From: Mycobacteroides chelonae
GTDB taxonomy: Bacteria; Actinomycetota; Actinomycetes; Mycobacteriales; Mycobacteriaceae
Length of the DNA: 64,000 bases
Reading direction: 5' to 3'
Assembly (NCBI RefSeq): GCF_016767715.1
Contig: NZ_CP050145.1
Location: 1,798,001-1,862,000, forward strand
Position numbers and translations under genes: made by a program. Position 1 is the first letter of the stretch; each line of letters starts with the position of its first letter. Below are positions 44,286-53,882 of this stretch, in pieces. The notes under the pieces were generated by a model that was given only the letters and a program-made list of their open reading frames with translations, had not been told where the DNA came from and made no database searches.

Positions 44286-45655
44286 GCGGCGCGCACCAGC
44301 CCGGACCGGGCGAACCGGCCGGCGGGGGAGAACCGTTCCAGGATGGCATCGGCGGGTTCCCCGGCCCATTCGGTGATGAGCTCCTTGGCCGACTCGATCG
44401 AGGTGACTCTCTCGAAGGGTTTCGGATCGTCGAGCAGGCCGAAGAGTTTGGATGCGAATCCCTCGTGGACATGACCCGCCGCGAAGAACAGGTCGCCGTA
44501 GTCGTGCAGCTCGTCATCGCCGAGATAGAGCCGGGTCACCAGCTGCGCGGCACGTGCCCGCCGGTCGTAGAACTCTTCGAAAGCCGCAGTGAGCCAGGCA
44601 GTGTCGAAGGGGCCGTCGTGTGCGGCGGCCTTGTGGACCAGTGCGGCCGCCTGCACCAGGCCGCCTTGTGCACCCTGACCGGCGATCGGGTCATAGGCCA
44701 CGGCCGTATCACCGAGCGCCGCCACGGGATGTCCGCCGGCGGTGTGCCCCACTCCGTGCCGCACCAATTGGGTGACCGCGCCGGTGATCCACGAATGCGG
44801 GTCTTCTTCGATGACGTTGAGCGATAACACTTCCGGCAAGTCCCAGTCGATGTACTCACGATGCACATCGGTGACGGCCTGCAGGGCAGAGGCGGCACTG
44901 TCGACGGCGGAGTACCGCCGTTCCCAGTCGCTACCGGGTTTGGCCCAAGTGAGGAACGACCACGACGGCCCGGCGTCCTTATGCAAATAGGGGCCCCACC
45001 ACGCCTCGCCCTGATCGGTGATGAACGAGAACGCGCTGTGGCGTCCACCAGCAGGCCCCCGGTGCGCGAAGACATCGGGCCCGTGCCCAAGGCCTGCGAC
45101 GGTCAGCATGAGCAGCCGGCGTTGGGGACGGTCATACACCGTGCGCGAGGGATCCACCGGGAACAGAGAGGACAACCCGCCGCGGCCGGTCGCCACCAGC
45201 GTCAGGTCGTGCGCGCCGGCGATCGCGTCGAGCCTTTCCGGATCCACCTGCTCCACCACCAGACGTCCACCACGTTCCTGGAACTGGGTGAGGCGATCAT
45301 CGGCCTTGAGCCGGGTATCGACGGCGACACCCTGGGTGCCCCGATCGAAGTCGGCATCGAACGCGATGACCTCGGGGCGGCCGGATTCGTTGCCGTCGAC
45401 CAGGCGCACGCTGAGCCCGGTAGAGGTGGGCCCCGGATCCAGGTAGCTGGTGAGCCCCAGACCGGCCTCAGCGCGCTGGGCCTCGCCGAAGATCAGCGCG
45501 GTGCCCGTCGCGGGCACGTCCTCACGCAAACTCCGCTGGTCCCGGTCGCTGTAGATGGTGACGTCAAAACCCTTGTCCAGCAGTCCCAGAGCAGCCGTGG
45601 CGCCGGTCTGCCCGGCGCCGATGATCGCCGCCGTGCGCCCATGTCGTGTCGTCAT
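44282..45655 (-). CDS. StyA-type FAD-dependent monooxygenase
   Basis: A 457-residue flavoprotein resembling the styrene monooxygenase oxygenase subunit. The N-terminus AAIIGAGQTGATAALGLLD is the FAD-binding fold; VATGRGGLSSLFPVD and ALGDTAVAYDPIAGQGAQGG are the StyA-family motifs around the flavin. These enzymes epoxidise alkenes or hydroxylate indoles and need a separate flavin reductase (StyB), which is not in the window. The start is ATG 45655; an ATG at 45664 adds three residues. Confidence 0.85.
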   Translation of the reverse strand: MTTRHGRTAAIIGAGQTGATAALGLLDKGFDVTIYSDRDQRSLREDVPATGTALIFGEAQRAEAGLGLTSYLDPGPTSTGLSVRLVDGNESGRPEVIAFDADFDRGTQGVAVDTRLKADDRLTQFQERGGRLVVEQVDPERLDAIAGAHDLTLVATGRGGLSSLFPVDPSRTVYDRPQRRLLMLTVAGLGHGPDVFAHRGPAGGRHSAFSFITDQGEAWWGPYLHKDAGPSWSFLTWAKPGSDWERRYSAVDSAASALQAVTDVHREYIDWDLPEVLSLNVIEEDPHSWITGAVTQLVRHGVGHTAGGHPVAALGDTAVAYDPIAGQGAQGGLVQAAALVHKAAAHDGPFDTAWLTAAFEEFYDRRARAAQLVTRLYLGDDELHDYGDLFFAAGHVHEGFASKLFGLLDDPKPFERVTSIESAKELITEWAGEPADAILERFSPAGRFARSGLVRAA

Positions 45656-45730
45656 GCACGCCACTATCGGCGTGCGATCTTATGCGCGAAAGGCACCTGC
45701 TCATGGTGATTGCAAGGTCCATAATCGGGT

Positions 45731-46795
45731 GTGCAAAATCGGCAACAGCTCGAGCCAGGGTTTCAGTACCTGCTGGTTACCGATGCGCTTCGAGGCGCCG
45801 GGCTGTTGAGGCAGCTGAAGATTGGCATCGGGGTCCTGTGTTTCTCGATCGTGCTGTTGGCGGGGTCTACCCAGTTCAACCCGTTGGGCCCACAGGGGGT
45901 GTGGCCTCGTACGATCCAGGCCATCGCGGCCGCCATGGCAGTGATCGTCGGCCTGTGTTGGATCTTCCTATCGTGGCCGACTCGGCGCGGCATGGTCGCG
46001 TTCGTGGCGTGGGCAGACGTGACTCTGGCGATAGCCGCCGCGGTGTTTTCCGACCCGACCGCCAGACTGTGCGCGGTCGTGTACCTGGGGCTGGTGGGCC
46101 TTCTTCCCACGTTTTTCCTGGGTAGGCGCGCACTGGTGATCCACTGCGGGTTCGCCTTGGCGTTGTTCGGTGTGCTGGTGGCGATGAACATCCTGGTCGA
46201 CGGTGCGACCTGGTCGGAGCAGTTCACCTACGGAGCACCCGCCCTGGCCGCCGTGGTGCTGCTGCCGGCGATCATCCAGGTGGTGCTCGAAGGAGGCCGA
46301 GACTCGATCCTGGCGGCGGCGGTTTCGGCGAACCGTGATCCGCTGACGGGTCTGCTGAACCGTCGTGGTGTCACCACCGCGATCGACCTGCTGCACCGGG
46401 GCCGCGTCGACGCCGTCGACGTGGTGGTGGTCCTGATGGATGTGGACGGGCTCAAAGAACTCAACGACACCCGCGGCCACGGCGCCGGCGATGAGATCTT
46501 GAAGGCAGTGGCAGCCATGCTCACGGCGAGCACACGGGTCGGCGAGATCGCCGCCCGCATCGGCGGTGACGAATTTCTGGTGGTGGCGTTTCCCGGCCGC
46601 GCCGAGAACATCGACACCACCATTCGCCGTGTGAGTACCCCACGCGCGGGGATCGACTCGTGGAGCGTCAGCGTCGGCGCCGCCTGGCAGTCGCGAACCG
46701 GAGGCAGATTTGACCTGGATTCGCTTGTCCAACAGGCAGATTACGAGCTGTACAAGGTGAAAAGCTCGCGCGGGATGCTAGATCCCCAGCACTGA
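45731..46795 (+). CDS. Membrane-bound diguanylate cyclase (GGDEF)
   Basis: A 354-residue protein. About six transmembrane helices (roughly 30-50, 62-82, 87-107, 112-130, 134-154, 167-187) anchor a GGDEF domain (about 195-345). The active-site motif is intact: RIGGDEFLVV near residue 280, with the substrate-contact VDGLKELNDTRGHGAGDEIL. It should make cyclic di-GMP from GTP. No EAL or HD-GYP domain is fused, and no RxxD inhibitory site was seen. The start is GTG. Transcribed alone. Confidence 0.92.
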   Translation: MQNRQQLEPGFQYLLVTDALRGAGLLRQLKIGIGVLCFSIVLLAGSTQFNPLGPQGVWPRTIQAIAAAMAVIVGLCWIFLSWPTRRGMVAFVAWADVTLAIAAAVFSDPTARLCAVVYLGLVGLLPTFFLGRRALVIHCGFALALFGVLVAMNILVDGATWSEQFTYGAPALAAVVLLPAIIQVVLEGGRDSILAAAVSANRDPLTGLLNRRGVTTAIDLLHRGRVDAVDVVVVLMDVDGLKELNDTRGHGAGDEILKAVAAMLTASTRVGEIAARIGGDEFLVVAFPGRAENIDTTIRRVSTPRAGIDSWSVSVGAAWQSRTGGRFDLDSLVQQADYELYKVKSSRGMLDPQH

Positions 46796-46802
46796 TCCGC
46801 CG

Positions 46803-47891
46803 TTAGAGCACGACCACCGAGCGCAGCACCTGCCCGTGATGCATCTTCTCGAAGGCTTCTTCGATATCGCCGATGCTGATGCGTTCGGTGACGAAGCGAT
46901 CCAGGGGGAGGCGGCCCTGCTGGTACAGGCTGACCAGTGTCGGGAAGTCCCGTTCGGGTAGGCAGTCGCCGTACCAGGAGGACTTCAGCGATCCGCCGCG
47001 GGAGAAGAAGTCGATCAGCGGCATCTCGAGTTTCATGTCGGGGGTGGGCACTCCCACCAGCACGACGGTGCCGGCCAGATCGCGGGCGTAGAACGCCTGC
47101 TTCCAGGTTTCCGGGCGGCCCACCGCATCGATCACGACATCGGCGCCGAACTCATCGGTGAGTTCCTGCACCGCGGTTACCACGTCCTCGACCGTGCGGG
47201 CGTTGATGGTGTCGGTGGCGCCGAAGTCCTTGGCCCAGGCCAGTTTGGTGTCGTCGGTATCGATGGCGATGATCTTGCGTGCCCCGGCCAGCTTGGCGCC
47301 GGCGATGGCGGCGTCCCCGACCCCGCCACATCCGATGACCGCGACCGAGTCATCACGGCCGACGTTGCCGGTGTTGACGGCGGCACCCAAACCGGCCATC
47401 ACACCGCAGCCCAGCAGGCCGACCACGGCCGGATCGGCGGTGGGGTCGACCTTGGTGCACTGGCCGGCGTGCACCAGCGTCTTCTCGATGAACGCGCCGA
47501 TGCCCAGGGCGGGGGTCAGCTCGGTGCCGTCGGTCAACGTCATCTTCTGGGTCGCGTTGAACGTGTCGAAGCAGTACTGCGGGCGTCCGCGCTTGCAGGC
47601 CCGGCACACCCCGCACACCGCACGCCAGTTCAGGATGACGAAATCACCCGGCTCGACCGCGGTTACGCCCTCGCCGACGGTCTCCACGATCCCGGCTGCC
47701 TCATGGCCCAACAGGAACGGAAACTCGTCGTTGATACCGCCCTCGCGGTAGGTCAGATCGGTGTGGCAGACACCGCACGCCTGCACCTTCACCACAACCT
47801 CACCGGGGCCCGGATCGGGAACCACGATGTCCACCAATTCCACCGGAGCCTTCACCGACCGAGCGATCACACCGCGCACAGTTTGAGACAT
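46803..47891 (-). CDS. mscR: S-nitrosomycothiol reductase / mycothiol-dependent formaldehyde dehydrogenase
   Basis: A 362-residue zinc MDR dehydrogenase very similar to M. tuberculosis MscR (Rv2259). The N-terminal [11 protein letters not shown], the catalytic zinc Cys in [15 protein letters not shown], the HEAAG His, and the structural zinc Cys cluster in [17 protein letters not shown] are all clear, as is [14 protein letters not shown] for NAD. It oxidises S-hydroxymethylmycothiol and reduces S-nitrosomycothiol, so it protects against formaldehyde and nitrosative stress in the mycothiol system. It is divergent from the serine hydrolase, as in M. tuberculosis. Confidence 0.95.
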   Translation of the reverse strand: MSQTVRGVIARSVKAPVELVDIVVPDPGPGEVVVKVQACGVCHTDLTYREGGINDEFPFLLGHEAAGIVETVGEGVTAVEPGDFVILNWRAVCGVCRACKRGRPQYCFDTFNATQKMTLTDGTELTPALGIGAFIEKTLVHAGQCTKVDPTADPAVVGLLGCGVMAGLGAAVNTGNVGRDDSVAVIGCGGVGDAAIAGAKLAGARKIIAIDTDDTKLAWAKDFGATDTINARTVEDVVTAVQELTDEFGADVVIDAVGRPETWKQAFYARDLAGTVVLVGVPTPDMKLEMPLIDFFSRGGSLKSSWYGDCLPERDFPTLVSLYQQGRLPLDRFVTERISIGDIEEAFEKMHHGQVLRSVVVL

Positions 47892-47915
47892 GCGTCAGAC
47901 GCTACAGTCCCAAGC

Positions 47916-48734
47916 ATGGGTGCCCTCGACCTCGTCGCCGATTGGCCAGTACCCACCGTCGCCGCCGCGGTGGTGGGGCCGGAGGGGATAAGGGCCCAAA
48001 CCGGCCCTGTCACGCACCAATTCGCGCTCGCGTCGGTCACCAAACCCTTGGTGGCCCGGGCCGCACAGGTGGCGCTGGAAGAAGGTGCCGTGGAGCTTGC
48101 GACACCGGCCGGCCCGCCCGGTTCGACCGTCGAACATCTGCTGGCGCACGCCTCAGGCCTGTCGATGCTCTCCGACGCCGTCATCGCCAAGCCCGGCACT
48201 CGCCGGGTGTATTCGAACTATGGCTTCGCGGTGCTGGCGCATACGGTGCAGGCCGGGTCCACCATCGAGTTCGGTCAGTACCTCCATGAGGCGGTGTTCG
48301 AGCCACTCGGTATGGGGGACACGGTGTTGCCTGGCGGAGCCGACACCGCCGGATACGGGGGAGCGTCCACCGTCGTGGACCTGGTGGCCTTCGCCGGAGA
48401 GCTGTTGCGTCCGCGTCTGGTGACAGCCGAGACGCATCAGCGTGCGACCAATGTCGTCTTCCCGGGATTGGACGGTGTGCTGCCCGGCTACGGCGTGCAG
48501 CGTCCCAACGACTGGGGCCTGGGCTTCGAGATCAAGGGCACCAAGATTCCGCACTGGACGGGCGCCGAGAATTCACCGGCCACCTACGGCCACTTCGGGC
48601 AGTCCGGCACGTTCCTGTGGGTGGACCCGGTCACGGACCTGGCCCTCGTCGTGCTGACCGACCGGCCCTTCGACGGTTGGGCCAACCAGCTGTGGCCACA
48701 GTTGTCCGACACGGTGCTGGCCGAGTTCGGGTAG
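47916..48734 (+). CDS. Beta-lactamase-fold serine hydrolase (Rv2257c-like)
   Basis: A 272-residue serine hydrolase of the class C beta-lactamase / penicillin-binding fold. The SxxK nucleophile motif is ASVTKPLVAR (about 39-48), YSNYG supplies the YxN tyrosine (about 98-102), and HFGQSGTFLW near the C-terminus is the HxG-type third motif. Most such mycobacterial proteins are esterases rather than drug-resistance enzymes. No signal peptide. The start ATG 47916 removes a long upstream frame that lies over mscR. Position matches M. tuberculosis Rv2257c. Confidence 0.88.
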   Translation: MGALDLVADWPVPTVAAAVVGPEGIRAQTGPVTHQFALASVTKPLVARAAQVALEEGAVELATPAGPPGSTVEHLLAHASGLSMLSDAVIAKPGTRRVYSNYGFAVLAHTVQAGSTIEFGQYLHEAVFEPLGMGDTVLPGGADTAGYGGASTVVDLVAFAGELLRPRLVTAETHQRATNVVFPGLDGVLPGYGVQRPNDWGLGFEIKGTKIPHWTGAENSPATYGHFGQSGTFLWVDPVTDLALVVLTDRPFDGWANQLWPQLSDTVLAEFG

Positions 48735-48805
48735 AGGTTCTCAAACTCTCAGGAAGCCGTTACCTCAAATTGGGGCTTAGGACTGGCGCAACACGCGCAC
48801 CACAG

Positions 48806-48836
48806 GGCACAATGGTGTCACAAGGCACATTGGTGT
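48806..48836 (+). repeat. Imperfect 18-bp direct repeat upstream of the DUF3145 gene
   Basis: GGCACAATGGTGT (48806-48818) and GGCACATTGGTGT (48824-48836) differ at one base and are 18 bp apart, i.e. nearly two helical turns, 77-107 bases before the start of the next gene. A regulator site is possible. Confidence 0.5.
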
Positions 48837-48912
48837 AATTCGGTAACACGCTCTGAAAGCTTCGCGAGTCGTTGGGGAAGACGTCCTCGTCGAAGACAAA
48901 GGAGCACTACGA

Positions 48913-49443
48913 ATGCACGCGTCGCCTCAGTTCGCCGACTCGACAACCGGCGTGGTGTATGTCCATGCCTCTCCGGCTGCGGTGTGCCCGCACGTCGAGT
49001 GGGCTTTGTCGTCGACCCTGTCGTCGATCTCATCGAGCCGTCCGGCGGAAGTCTCGCTGCGCTGGCAGGCACAACCGGCCATGCCGGGGCAGCTGCGCGC
49101 CGTCACCAACTGGGTAGGCCCCGTCGGTACGGGTGCGCGCCTGGCCAACGCCCTGCGCTCGTGGCCCGTGCTGCGCTTCGAGGTCACCGAGGACGCCAGC
49201 GATGGCGTGGACGGCCAGCGCTTCAGTCACGTGCCACAGCTGGGCATGTGGAGCGGTAGCACCAGCGCCAACGGCGACATCATGGTCAGCGAGATGCGCC
49301 TGCGCGGGCTGATGGAATCCGACGCAGGCAGCATCGCCTCGGAGCTCGACAACATGCTGGGCACCGCGTGGGATGACGCGCTGGAGCCGTACCGCAGTGG
49401 CGGGGACGGTGCCGAGGTGACCTGGCTGCGCGGAGTCGGCTAA
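48913..49443 (+). CDS. DUF3145 protein (Rv2256c-like)
   Basis: A 176-residue cytosolic protein of the DUF3145 family, restricted to actinobacteria; M. tuberculosis Rv2256c has nearly the same length and the same neighbours. It starts HASPQFADSTTGVVYVHASP and carries conserved blocks VEWALSSTLS and SLRWQAQPA and C-terminal TAWDDALEPYR. No enzymatic motif is known. AAGGAG lies 7 bases before the ATG. The direct repeat at 48806-48836 is upstream. Confidence 0.88.
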   Translation: MHASPQFADSTTGVVYVHASPAAVCPHVEWALSSTLSSISSSRPAEVSLRWQAQPAMPGQLRAVTNWVGPVGTGARLANALRSWPVLRFEVTEDASDGVDGQRFSHVPQLGMWSGSTSANGDIMVSEMRLRGLMESDAGSIASELDNMLGTAWDDALEPYRSGGDGAEVTWLRGVG

Positions 49444-49448
49444 GCCGG

Positions 49449-49856
49449 TTACCCCTTGTTCGCGTTGCCGATCACGCGGCTGATCAGGAACCCGATGTAG
49501 GCGAGGCCGCCGAGGCTGCCCACGATACGGGTGCGGCGGAAGGCCAGCGCGAGTCCGAGCAGCAGCTCGGTAAAGCCGTTTTGGTACACCCAGCGGCGAG
49601 TGTCCTCCGGGAAGGCGACCTTGGAGATGGACTCGAACGGTTGGGGTGCTACGAAATGCGCGACACCGGTGGCTGCCAGTCCGGCGCCGCCCGCCCGGAA
49701 TCCGATGCCAGCGAGGCGAACGCCCAGACGCACCAGATTCTCGATGAGCGCCGACAGTCGCTGGAACAGGCTCGGCCCGACCTTCGTCGTCACGAGCGTC
49801 GCGGTCGGCTGACCGTCGACAAGCAACTTGAGTGCCTTCTTACGCCGAAGTGCCAT
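49449..49856 (-). CDS. Small DoxX-like membrane protein (Rv2254c position)
   Basis: A 135-residue protein with a basic N-terminus (ALRRKKALK), an amphipathic segment and three hydrophobic stretches (about 42-66, 92-106, 110-128). The outline resembles DoxX-like or DUF4267-type small membrane proteins; family assignment is uncertain. It corresponds in place and size to M. tuberculosis Rv2254c. It converges with the DUF3145 gene, 5 bases between stops. Confidence 0.75.
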   Translation of the reverse strand: MALRRKKALKLLVDGQPTATLVTTKVGPSLFQRLSALIENLVRLGVRLAGIGFRAGGAGLAATGVAHFVAPQPFESISKVAFPEDTRRWVYQNGFTELLLGLALAFRRTRIVGSLGGLAYIGFLISRVIGNANKG

Positions 49857-49915
49857 TCCCCAGACTCCCTTGTCGATTATGTGAACGAAACGTCACTCTA
49901 ACAGTACGGGTATAG

Positions 49916-50749
49916 CTAGGCGTCGGCTTGTCGCGTGGCGACGTCGATGCCGAACGTCTCCACCAGGAAGCTCACGATCGCGGGTGTCACCCGGCGCGGC
50001 CAGAACCGCAAGGTGGCCAACGTTCCGGCCGAAACCACTTGCGCACCAACAATATCGATGGCGAGATTGTGTGCGTCCGCCGCCGGGTGCAGCGGGTCCG
50101 CGGTAAGCGAGAGGATCATGGTGGGCGCATCAACCGCCCGCCGTATCGCGCGTGGCGGTGCCATGCGGCCCACCAGCATGCCCTTCATGAACGCCGCCGA
50201 GCGCGACGGCGGGGCGGTCAGGAACGAGCGAATCAAGCCCAGCGTGGGCTGCTCGGTTTCGGGGAACGATCGGGCCACCGCGCCTACCAGCCACACCAGC
50301 GGCCGACCGAGAGTGAACAGGGTGAGCCCGGCGGACCACAGGTAACCGGCGACGCCGATACCGTGTTCCAGGAACGGACCCTCCAGCAGCAGTCCGGCCA
50401 CCCGCTCGGGTGCCAACGCCGCGGCCTCCACCGAGATATTCGCGCCGACGGAGGTGCCACCGAGCACCGCGCGCTCGATACCCAGGGCATCCAGGGCGCC
50501 GATGAGCTGGCGGCCCAAGGCTTGTGAGTTGTAACGGTCCGGCTCGAGCGGGCGCTCATCGGCGGTGGTGCCGAGCAGATCCAGGCAGATCACCCGAAAA
50601 CCACGCTCGGCCAATTCCTTGGCCCAGGCATGCTCCAGATAGTGCGAGGTGAGGAAGGCGTGGGACAGCACCACAACGCGGTCCCCGGAACCGAACTGGC
50701 GATATGCCAGCCGGTGTCCGTCGACCGTGACCGTGGTGCCGGCCGTCAC
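49916..50749 (-). CDS. Alpha/beta hydrolase coupled to accD6
   Basis: A 277-residue hydrolase. The nucleophile elbow is GGTSVGAN (Ser near residue 97), the oxyanion strand VVVLSHAFLTSHY, the likely acid in SLTADPLHPAAD. The final His is not obvious: the usual G-H segment near the C-terminus is replaced by AGTLATLRFWPRR, so activity should be tested. It starts with GTG overlapping the accD6 stop by 4 bases (GTGA), so it is the last gene of the FAS-II operon, a position not occupied by this gene in M. tuberculosis. Confidence 0.82.
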   Translation of the reverse strand: MTAGTTVTVDGHRLAYRQFGSGDRVVVLSHAFLTSHYLEHAWAKELAERGFRVICLDLLGTTADERPLEPDRYNSQALGRQLIGALDALGIERAVLGGTSVGANISVEAAALAPERVAGLLLEGPFLEHGIGVAGYLWSAGLTLFTLGRPLVWLVGAVARSFPETEQPTLGLIRSFLTAPPSRSAAFMKGMLVGRMAPPRAIRRAVDAPTMILSLTADPLHPAADAHNLAIDIVGAQVVSAGTLATLRFWPRRVTPAIVSFLVETFGIDVATRQADA

Positions 50750-52167
50750 AGCGGGATGTTCTTGTGCCGGCCGCGCCGCGACGGCGCCTCGGCGAGGGCG
50801 CGGGTCAGTACCGCGCGGGTCTGCGACGGCTCGATCTCCTCGTCGACGACGCCGATCTCGATGGCACGATCCACGCCACCGGCGATCCGCTCGTGCTCGA
50901 GAGCCAGCTCCTCATGCAGGGCCTCGCGCTCCTCTTCGGGGGCGGCGGCCAGCTGCTTCTTGTGCAGGATGCCCACGGCGGCCTTGGCGCCCATGACGGC
51001 GACCTCGGCGTCCGGCCACGCGAACACCTTGGTGGCGCCCAGCGAGCGGGAGTTCATGGCGATGTAGGCACCGCCGTAGATCTTGCGGGTCACCAGCGTG
51101 ACGCGCGGAACGGTGGCCTCACCGAACGCGTGCAGCAGCTTGGCGCCGCGACGCACCACGCCGCCCCACTCCTGGCCCACACCAGGCAGGTAGCCCGGCA
51201 CGTCCACGAGCACGATCAGCGGAATGCCGAACGCGTTGCACAGGCGCACGAAACGCGCTGCCTTCTCGGCGCTTTCGGAGTTCAGGCAGCCACCCAGGCG
51301 CAGTGGGTTGTTGGCCAGCACGCCGACGCTACGACCGGCCAGGCGGCCCAGGCCGATGACCATCGACGGTGCCCACTTGCCCTGGAACTCCTCGAACGGG
51401 TCGTCCCCGTCGAGCAGCGCGTTGACGATCGGATGCACGTCGTAGGCCCGCTTGGCCGACTCGGGCAGCAGCGCGCGCAGATCGGTGTGATCGGCCTCGG
51501 CGCGGTTGCGATCGAAAACGCCCTGCTGGCAGAAGAATCCGACCAGCTTGCGACCACGGGCGTAGGCGTCCAGCTCATCGTCGGCGACGATGTGGCACAC
51601 ACCCGACTTCTTGTGGTGGGCCTCGGGACCACCCAGGGTGGCCATGTCGACGTCCTCGCCGGTGACGCTGCGGACCACGTCGGGTCCGGTGACGAACACG
51701 CGGCTCTCCGGCGCCATGATGATGACGTCGGTCAGTGCCGGGCCGTACGCCGCACCGCCGGCGGCGAAGCCGACGACGATCGAGATCTGCGGGATGTAAC
51801 CCGAGGCGCGGATCATGGCCTCGAAGACCAGCCCGACGGCGTGCAGGGCCGAAACCCCTTCGGCCAGACGGGCACCGCCGGAGTGCCAGATACCCACGAT
51901 CGGGCTCTGCTCCTCGATGGCGGTGTCGTAGGCGTTGACGATGTGACGGCACCCCTCGATACCCATGGCGCCGCCCATGACGGTGCCATCGGTGCAGAAG
52001 GCGATGGTCCTGACTCCGTTGACCGTGCCACCGGCGGCCAGCACACCCGAGCGGTCACGCTCGTGCAGCAGCTCGACGGTGCCGTCATCGAAGAACGTGC
52101 TCAGCCGGAGCAACGGATCGCGCGGATCGAGCGATTCGTCGATGGCCTCGGGAGCCAGGATCGTCAT
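50746..52167 (-). CDS. accD6: Acetyl/propionyl-CoA carboxylase carboxyltransferase beta subunit AccD6
   Basis: A 473-residue carboxyltransferase, the same length as M. tuberculosis AccD6 (Rv2247). It makes malonyl-CoA for FAS-I and FAS-II with an AccA3 biotin subunit. Acyl-CoA-binding oxyanion blocks VGIWHSGGARLAEGV (about 94-108) and VDVPGYLPGVGQEWGGVVRRGAK (about 320-342, in two parts) are intact, as is VVGFAAGGAAYGPAL. The C-terminus is shortened to a basic tail. AGAGG six bases before the ATG is a good ribosome-binding site. It directly follows kasA, since kasB is missing. Confidence 0.95.
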   Translation of the reverse strand: MTILAPEAIDESLDPRDPLLRLSTFFDDGTVELLHERDRSGVLAAGGTVNGVRTIAFCTDGTVMGGAMGIEGCRHIVNAYDTAIEEQSPIVGIWHSGGARLAEGVSALHAVGLVFEAMIRASGYIPQISIVVGFAAGGAAYGPALTDVIIMAPESRVFVTGPDVVRSVTGEDVDMATLGGPEAHHKKSGVCHIVADDELDAYARGRKLVGFFCQQGVFDRNRAEADHTDLRALLPESAKRAYDVHPIVNALLDGDDPFEEFQGKWAPSMVIGLGRLAGRSVGVLANNPLRLGGCLNSESAEKAARFVRLCNAFGIPLIVLVDVPGYLPGVGQEWGGVVRRGAKLLHAFGEATVPRVTLVTRKIYGGAYIAMNSRSLGATKVFAWPDAEVAVMGAKAAVGILHKKQLAAAPEEEREALHEELALEHERIAGGVDRAIEIGVVDEEIEPSQTRAVLTRALAEAPSRRGRHKNIPL

Positions 52168-52197
52168 CTTGAGCCTCTCTAAATCGGATACTTGACT

Positions 52198-53451
52198 TCA
52201 GTACTTACCGAAGGCAAGCGCAACGTTGTGCCCGCCGAATCCGAACGAGTTATTGATTGCGTATTTAAAATCCCCGTGACGCGGCTCTCCCGCAACGACA
52301 TCCAGGTCGATTTCGGGATCAAGGTTGTCAAGATTGAGCGTCGGCGGGATAACGCCGTCGCGCAGTGCGAGCACGGTGAGCACCGATTCCAGGGCGCCGA
52401 CGGCACCAATCGAGTGGCCGAGCGCCGACTTGGGCGCATACACCGCGGCGTGTTGCACACCGGCGACATGGATGGCGTTGGCCTCGGCGACATCGCCGAT
52501 CGGGGTGGCCGTGCCGTGCGCGTTGATGTGGTCAATGTCCTTGGGGGACAGGCCTGCTGTCTGAATTGCGCGGGTCATCGCCGCACCTGCGCGCACACCA
52601 TCGGGGCCCGGGGCCACCATGTGGTACGCGTCAGAGGTGATGCCGGCGCCCATGATGCGGGCCAGGATCTGCGCGCCACGAGCCTTGGCGTGCTCCTCGG
52701 TCTCGATGACCATGAGCGCACCCGCCTCGCCGAACACGAATCCGTCGCGGTCCTTGTCGAACGGACGAGAAGCCTTCTCCGGCTCATCGTTTCGGGTCGA
52801 CATGGCGCGCATCATCGAGAACGCGGCGATCGGCAGGGCTTCGATCATGCCCTCCACGCCACCGCAGACGACCATGTCGGCGTCGCCCATCACAATCTGG
52901 CGCCACGCATGCGCGATGGCCTCGGAGCCGGAGGAACACGCCGACACCGGCGTGATGACGCCCGCGCGGGCACCGATCTCCAGGCCCACCACCGCGGCGG
53001 CACCGTTGGGCATGCACATCTGGACGGCGAGCGGCGAAACCTTGCGAATGCCATGCTCATTCATGGTGTCGTAGGTTTCGACGATGCGCTCGCCACCGCC
53101 GAGCCCGGTACCGATGACGACGGCGAGGCGGTCCTTGTCGATGTCATCGGGCGTGCCGGCGTTCTGCCACACCTGACGGCCTACGAGCAGCGCCATGCGC
53201 TGCACGTAGGCCATCCGGCGAAGCTCCAACCGGGTCATGTGGTTGTCGATGGGCTCCTTGAGGTGCCCACCGATCCACACGGGCAGACCGAACTTCTCGA
53301 CGAATTCGTCTTCGAGAACCTCGATGCCGCTCTCCCCGGCGATCAATCCCTTCCACGTGCCCTCGATGTCAGGCGCGATAGATGTCGTTGCGGCGAGAGC
53401 CGTCACAACGACGTTGGGGAAGCCACCGTTGGCAGTGGAAGGGGTTGTCAC
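52198..53451 (-). CDS. kasA: Beta-ketoacyl-ACP synthase KasA
   Basis: A 417-residue FAS-II condensing enzyme that elongates acyl-AcpM with malonyl-AcpM in mycolic acid synthesis. The nucleophile is Cys172 in [10 protein letters not shown]; the His residues are in NAHGTATP and [10 protein letters not shown], and the Lys in PKSALGH. The first residues ([14 protein letters not shown]) and the whole chain follow M. tuberculosis KasA rather than KasB. The start is GTG 53451, 5 bases after the acpM stop. No kasB lies between it and accD6, unlike in M. tuberculosis. Confidence 0.95.
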   Translation of the reverse strand: MTTPSTANGGFPNVVVTALAATTSIAPDIEGTWKGLIAGESGIEVLEDEFVEKFGLPVWIGGHLKEPIDNHMTRLELRRMAYVQRMALLVGRQVWQNAGTPDDIDKDRLAVVIGTGLGGGERIVETYDTMNEHGIRKVSPLAVQMCMPNGAAAVVGLEIGARAGVITPVSACSSGSEAIAHAWRQIVMGDADMVVCGGVEGMIEALPIAAFSMMRAMSTRNDEPEKASRPFDKDRDGFVFGEAGALMVIETEEHAKARGAQILARIMGAGITSDAYHMVAPGPDGVRAGAAMTRAIQTAGLSPKDIDHINAHGTATPIGDVAEANAIHVAGVQHAAVYAPKSALGHSIGAVGALESVLTVLALRDGVIPPTLNLDNLDPEIDLDVVAGEPRHGDFKYAINNSFGFGGHNVALAFGKY

Positions 53452-53456
53452 TAGTC

Positions 53457-53756
53457 CTAGCCCTCCAGCTGCGCGCGGATGTTGGCTGCGGCCTCGGGGT
53501 TTTCCTGCTCGAGCTTCTCGATGTAGTTGACGACATCGCCAACGGTCCGCAGACCGGCCAGATCCTCATCGGGGATCTTCACGCCGTACTTGTCCTCGGT
53601 CTGGACGGCGATCTCAACCATCGACAGCGAGTCGATGTCCAGGTCGTCGACGAACGACTTCTCGAGGGTGACCTCGGAGGGCTCGATACCAGTGACCTCT
53701 TCGATGATCTCGGCGAGACCGGCGACGATGCGATCTTTTTCTTCTGCGGTGGCCAC
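53457..53756 (-). CDS. acpM: Meromycolate acyl carrier protein AcpM
   Basis: A 99-residue acyl carrier protein. The phosphopantetheine Ser43 is in DIDSLSMVE; the core ([40 protein letters not shown]) is almost the same as M. tuberculosis AcpM. That protein has 115 residues with a long C-terminal extension; here the tail is about 15 residues shorter and ends in NIRAQLEG. The start is GTG 53756 with GGGAG upstream; the longer frame to 53840 has no support. It carries the growing chains between FAS-II enzymes. Confidence 0.95.
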   Translation of the reverse strand: MATAEEKDRIVAGLAEIIEEVTGIEPSEVTLEKSFVDDLDIDSLSMVEIAVQTEDKYGVKIPDEDLAGLRTVGDVVNYIEKLEQENPEAAANIRAQLEG

Positions 53757-53882
53757 TCGGTGGCTCCCTTCGGTGTTGTGGACTGCGGGTGCAGCCCTGG
53801 GGTGAACTCTGTGTTGTGGAACGGGATGAGTGGGCGGCACTGCCCGCCCATCCTGGGTACTACTTATTGGTGGTTTGGCCGC

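Noticed and set aside
50764..52182. 472-residue open frame on the plus strand over accD6
   Set aside because: Shadow of a clearly identified gene; low-complexity composition typical of antisense frames.
52192..53454. 420-residue open frame on the plus strand over kasA
   Set aside because: It is a mirror of the GC-rich kasA codons, is His/Arg/Gly-rich, and has no family features.
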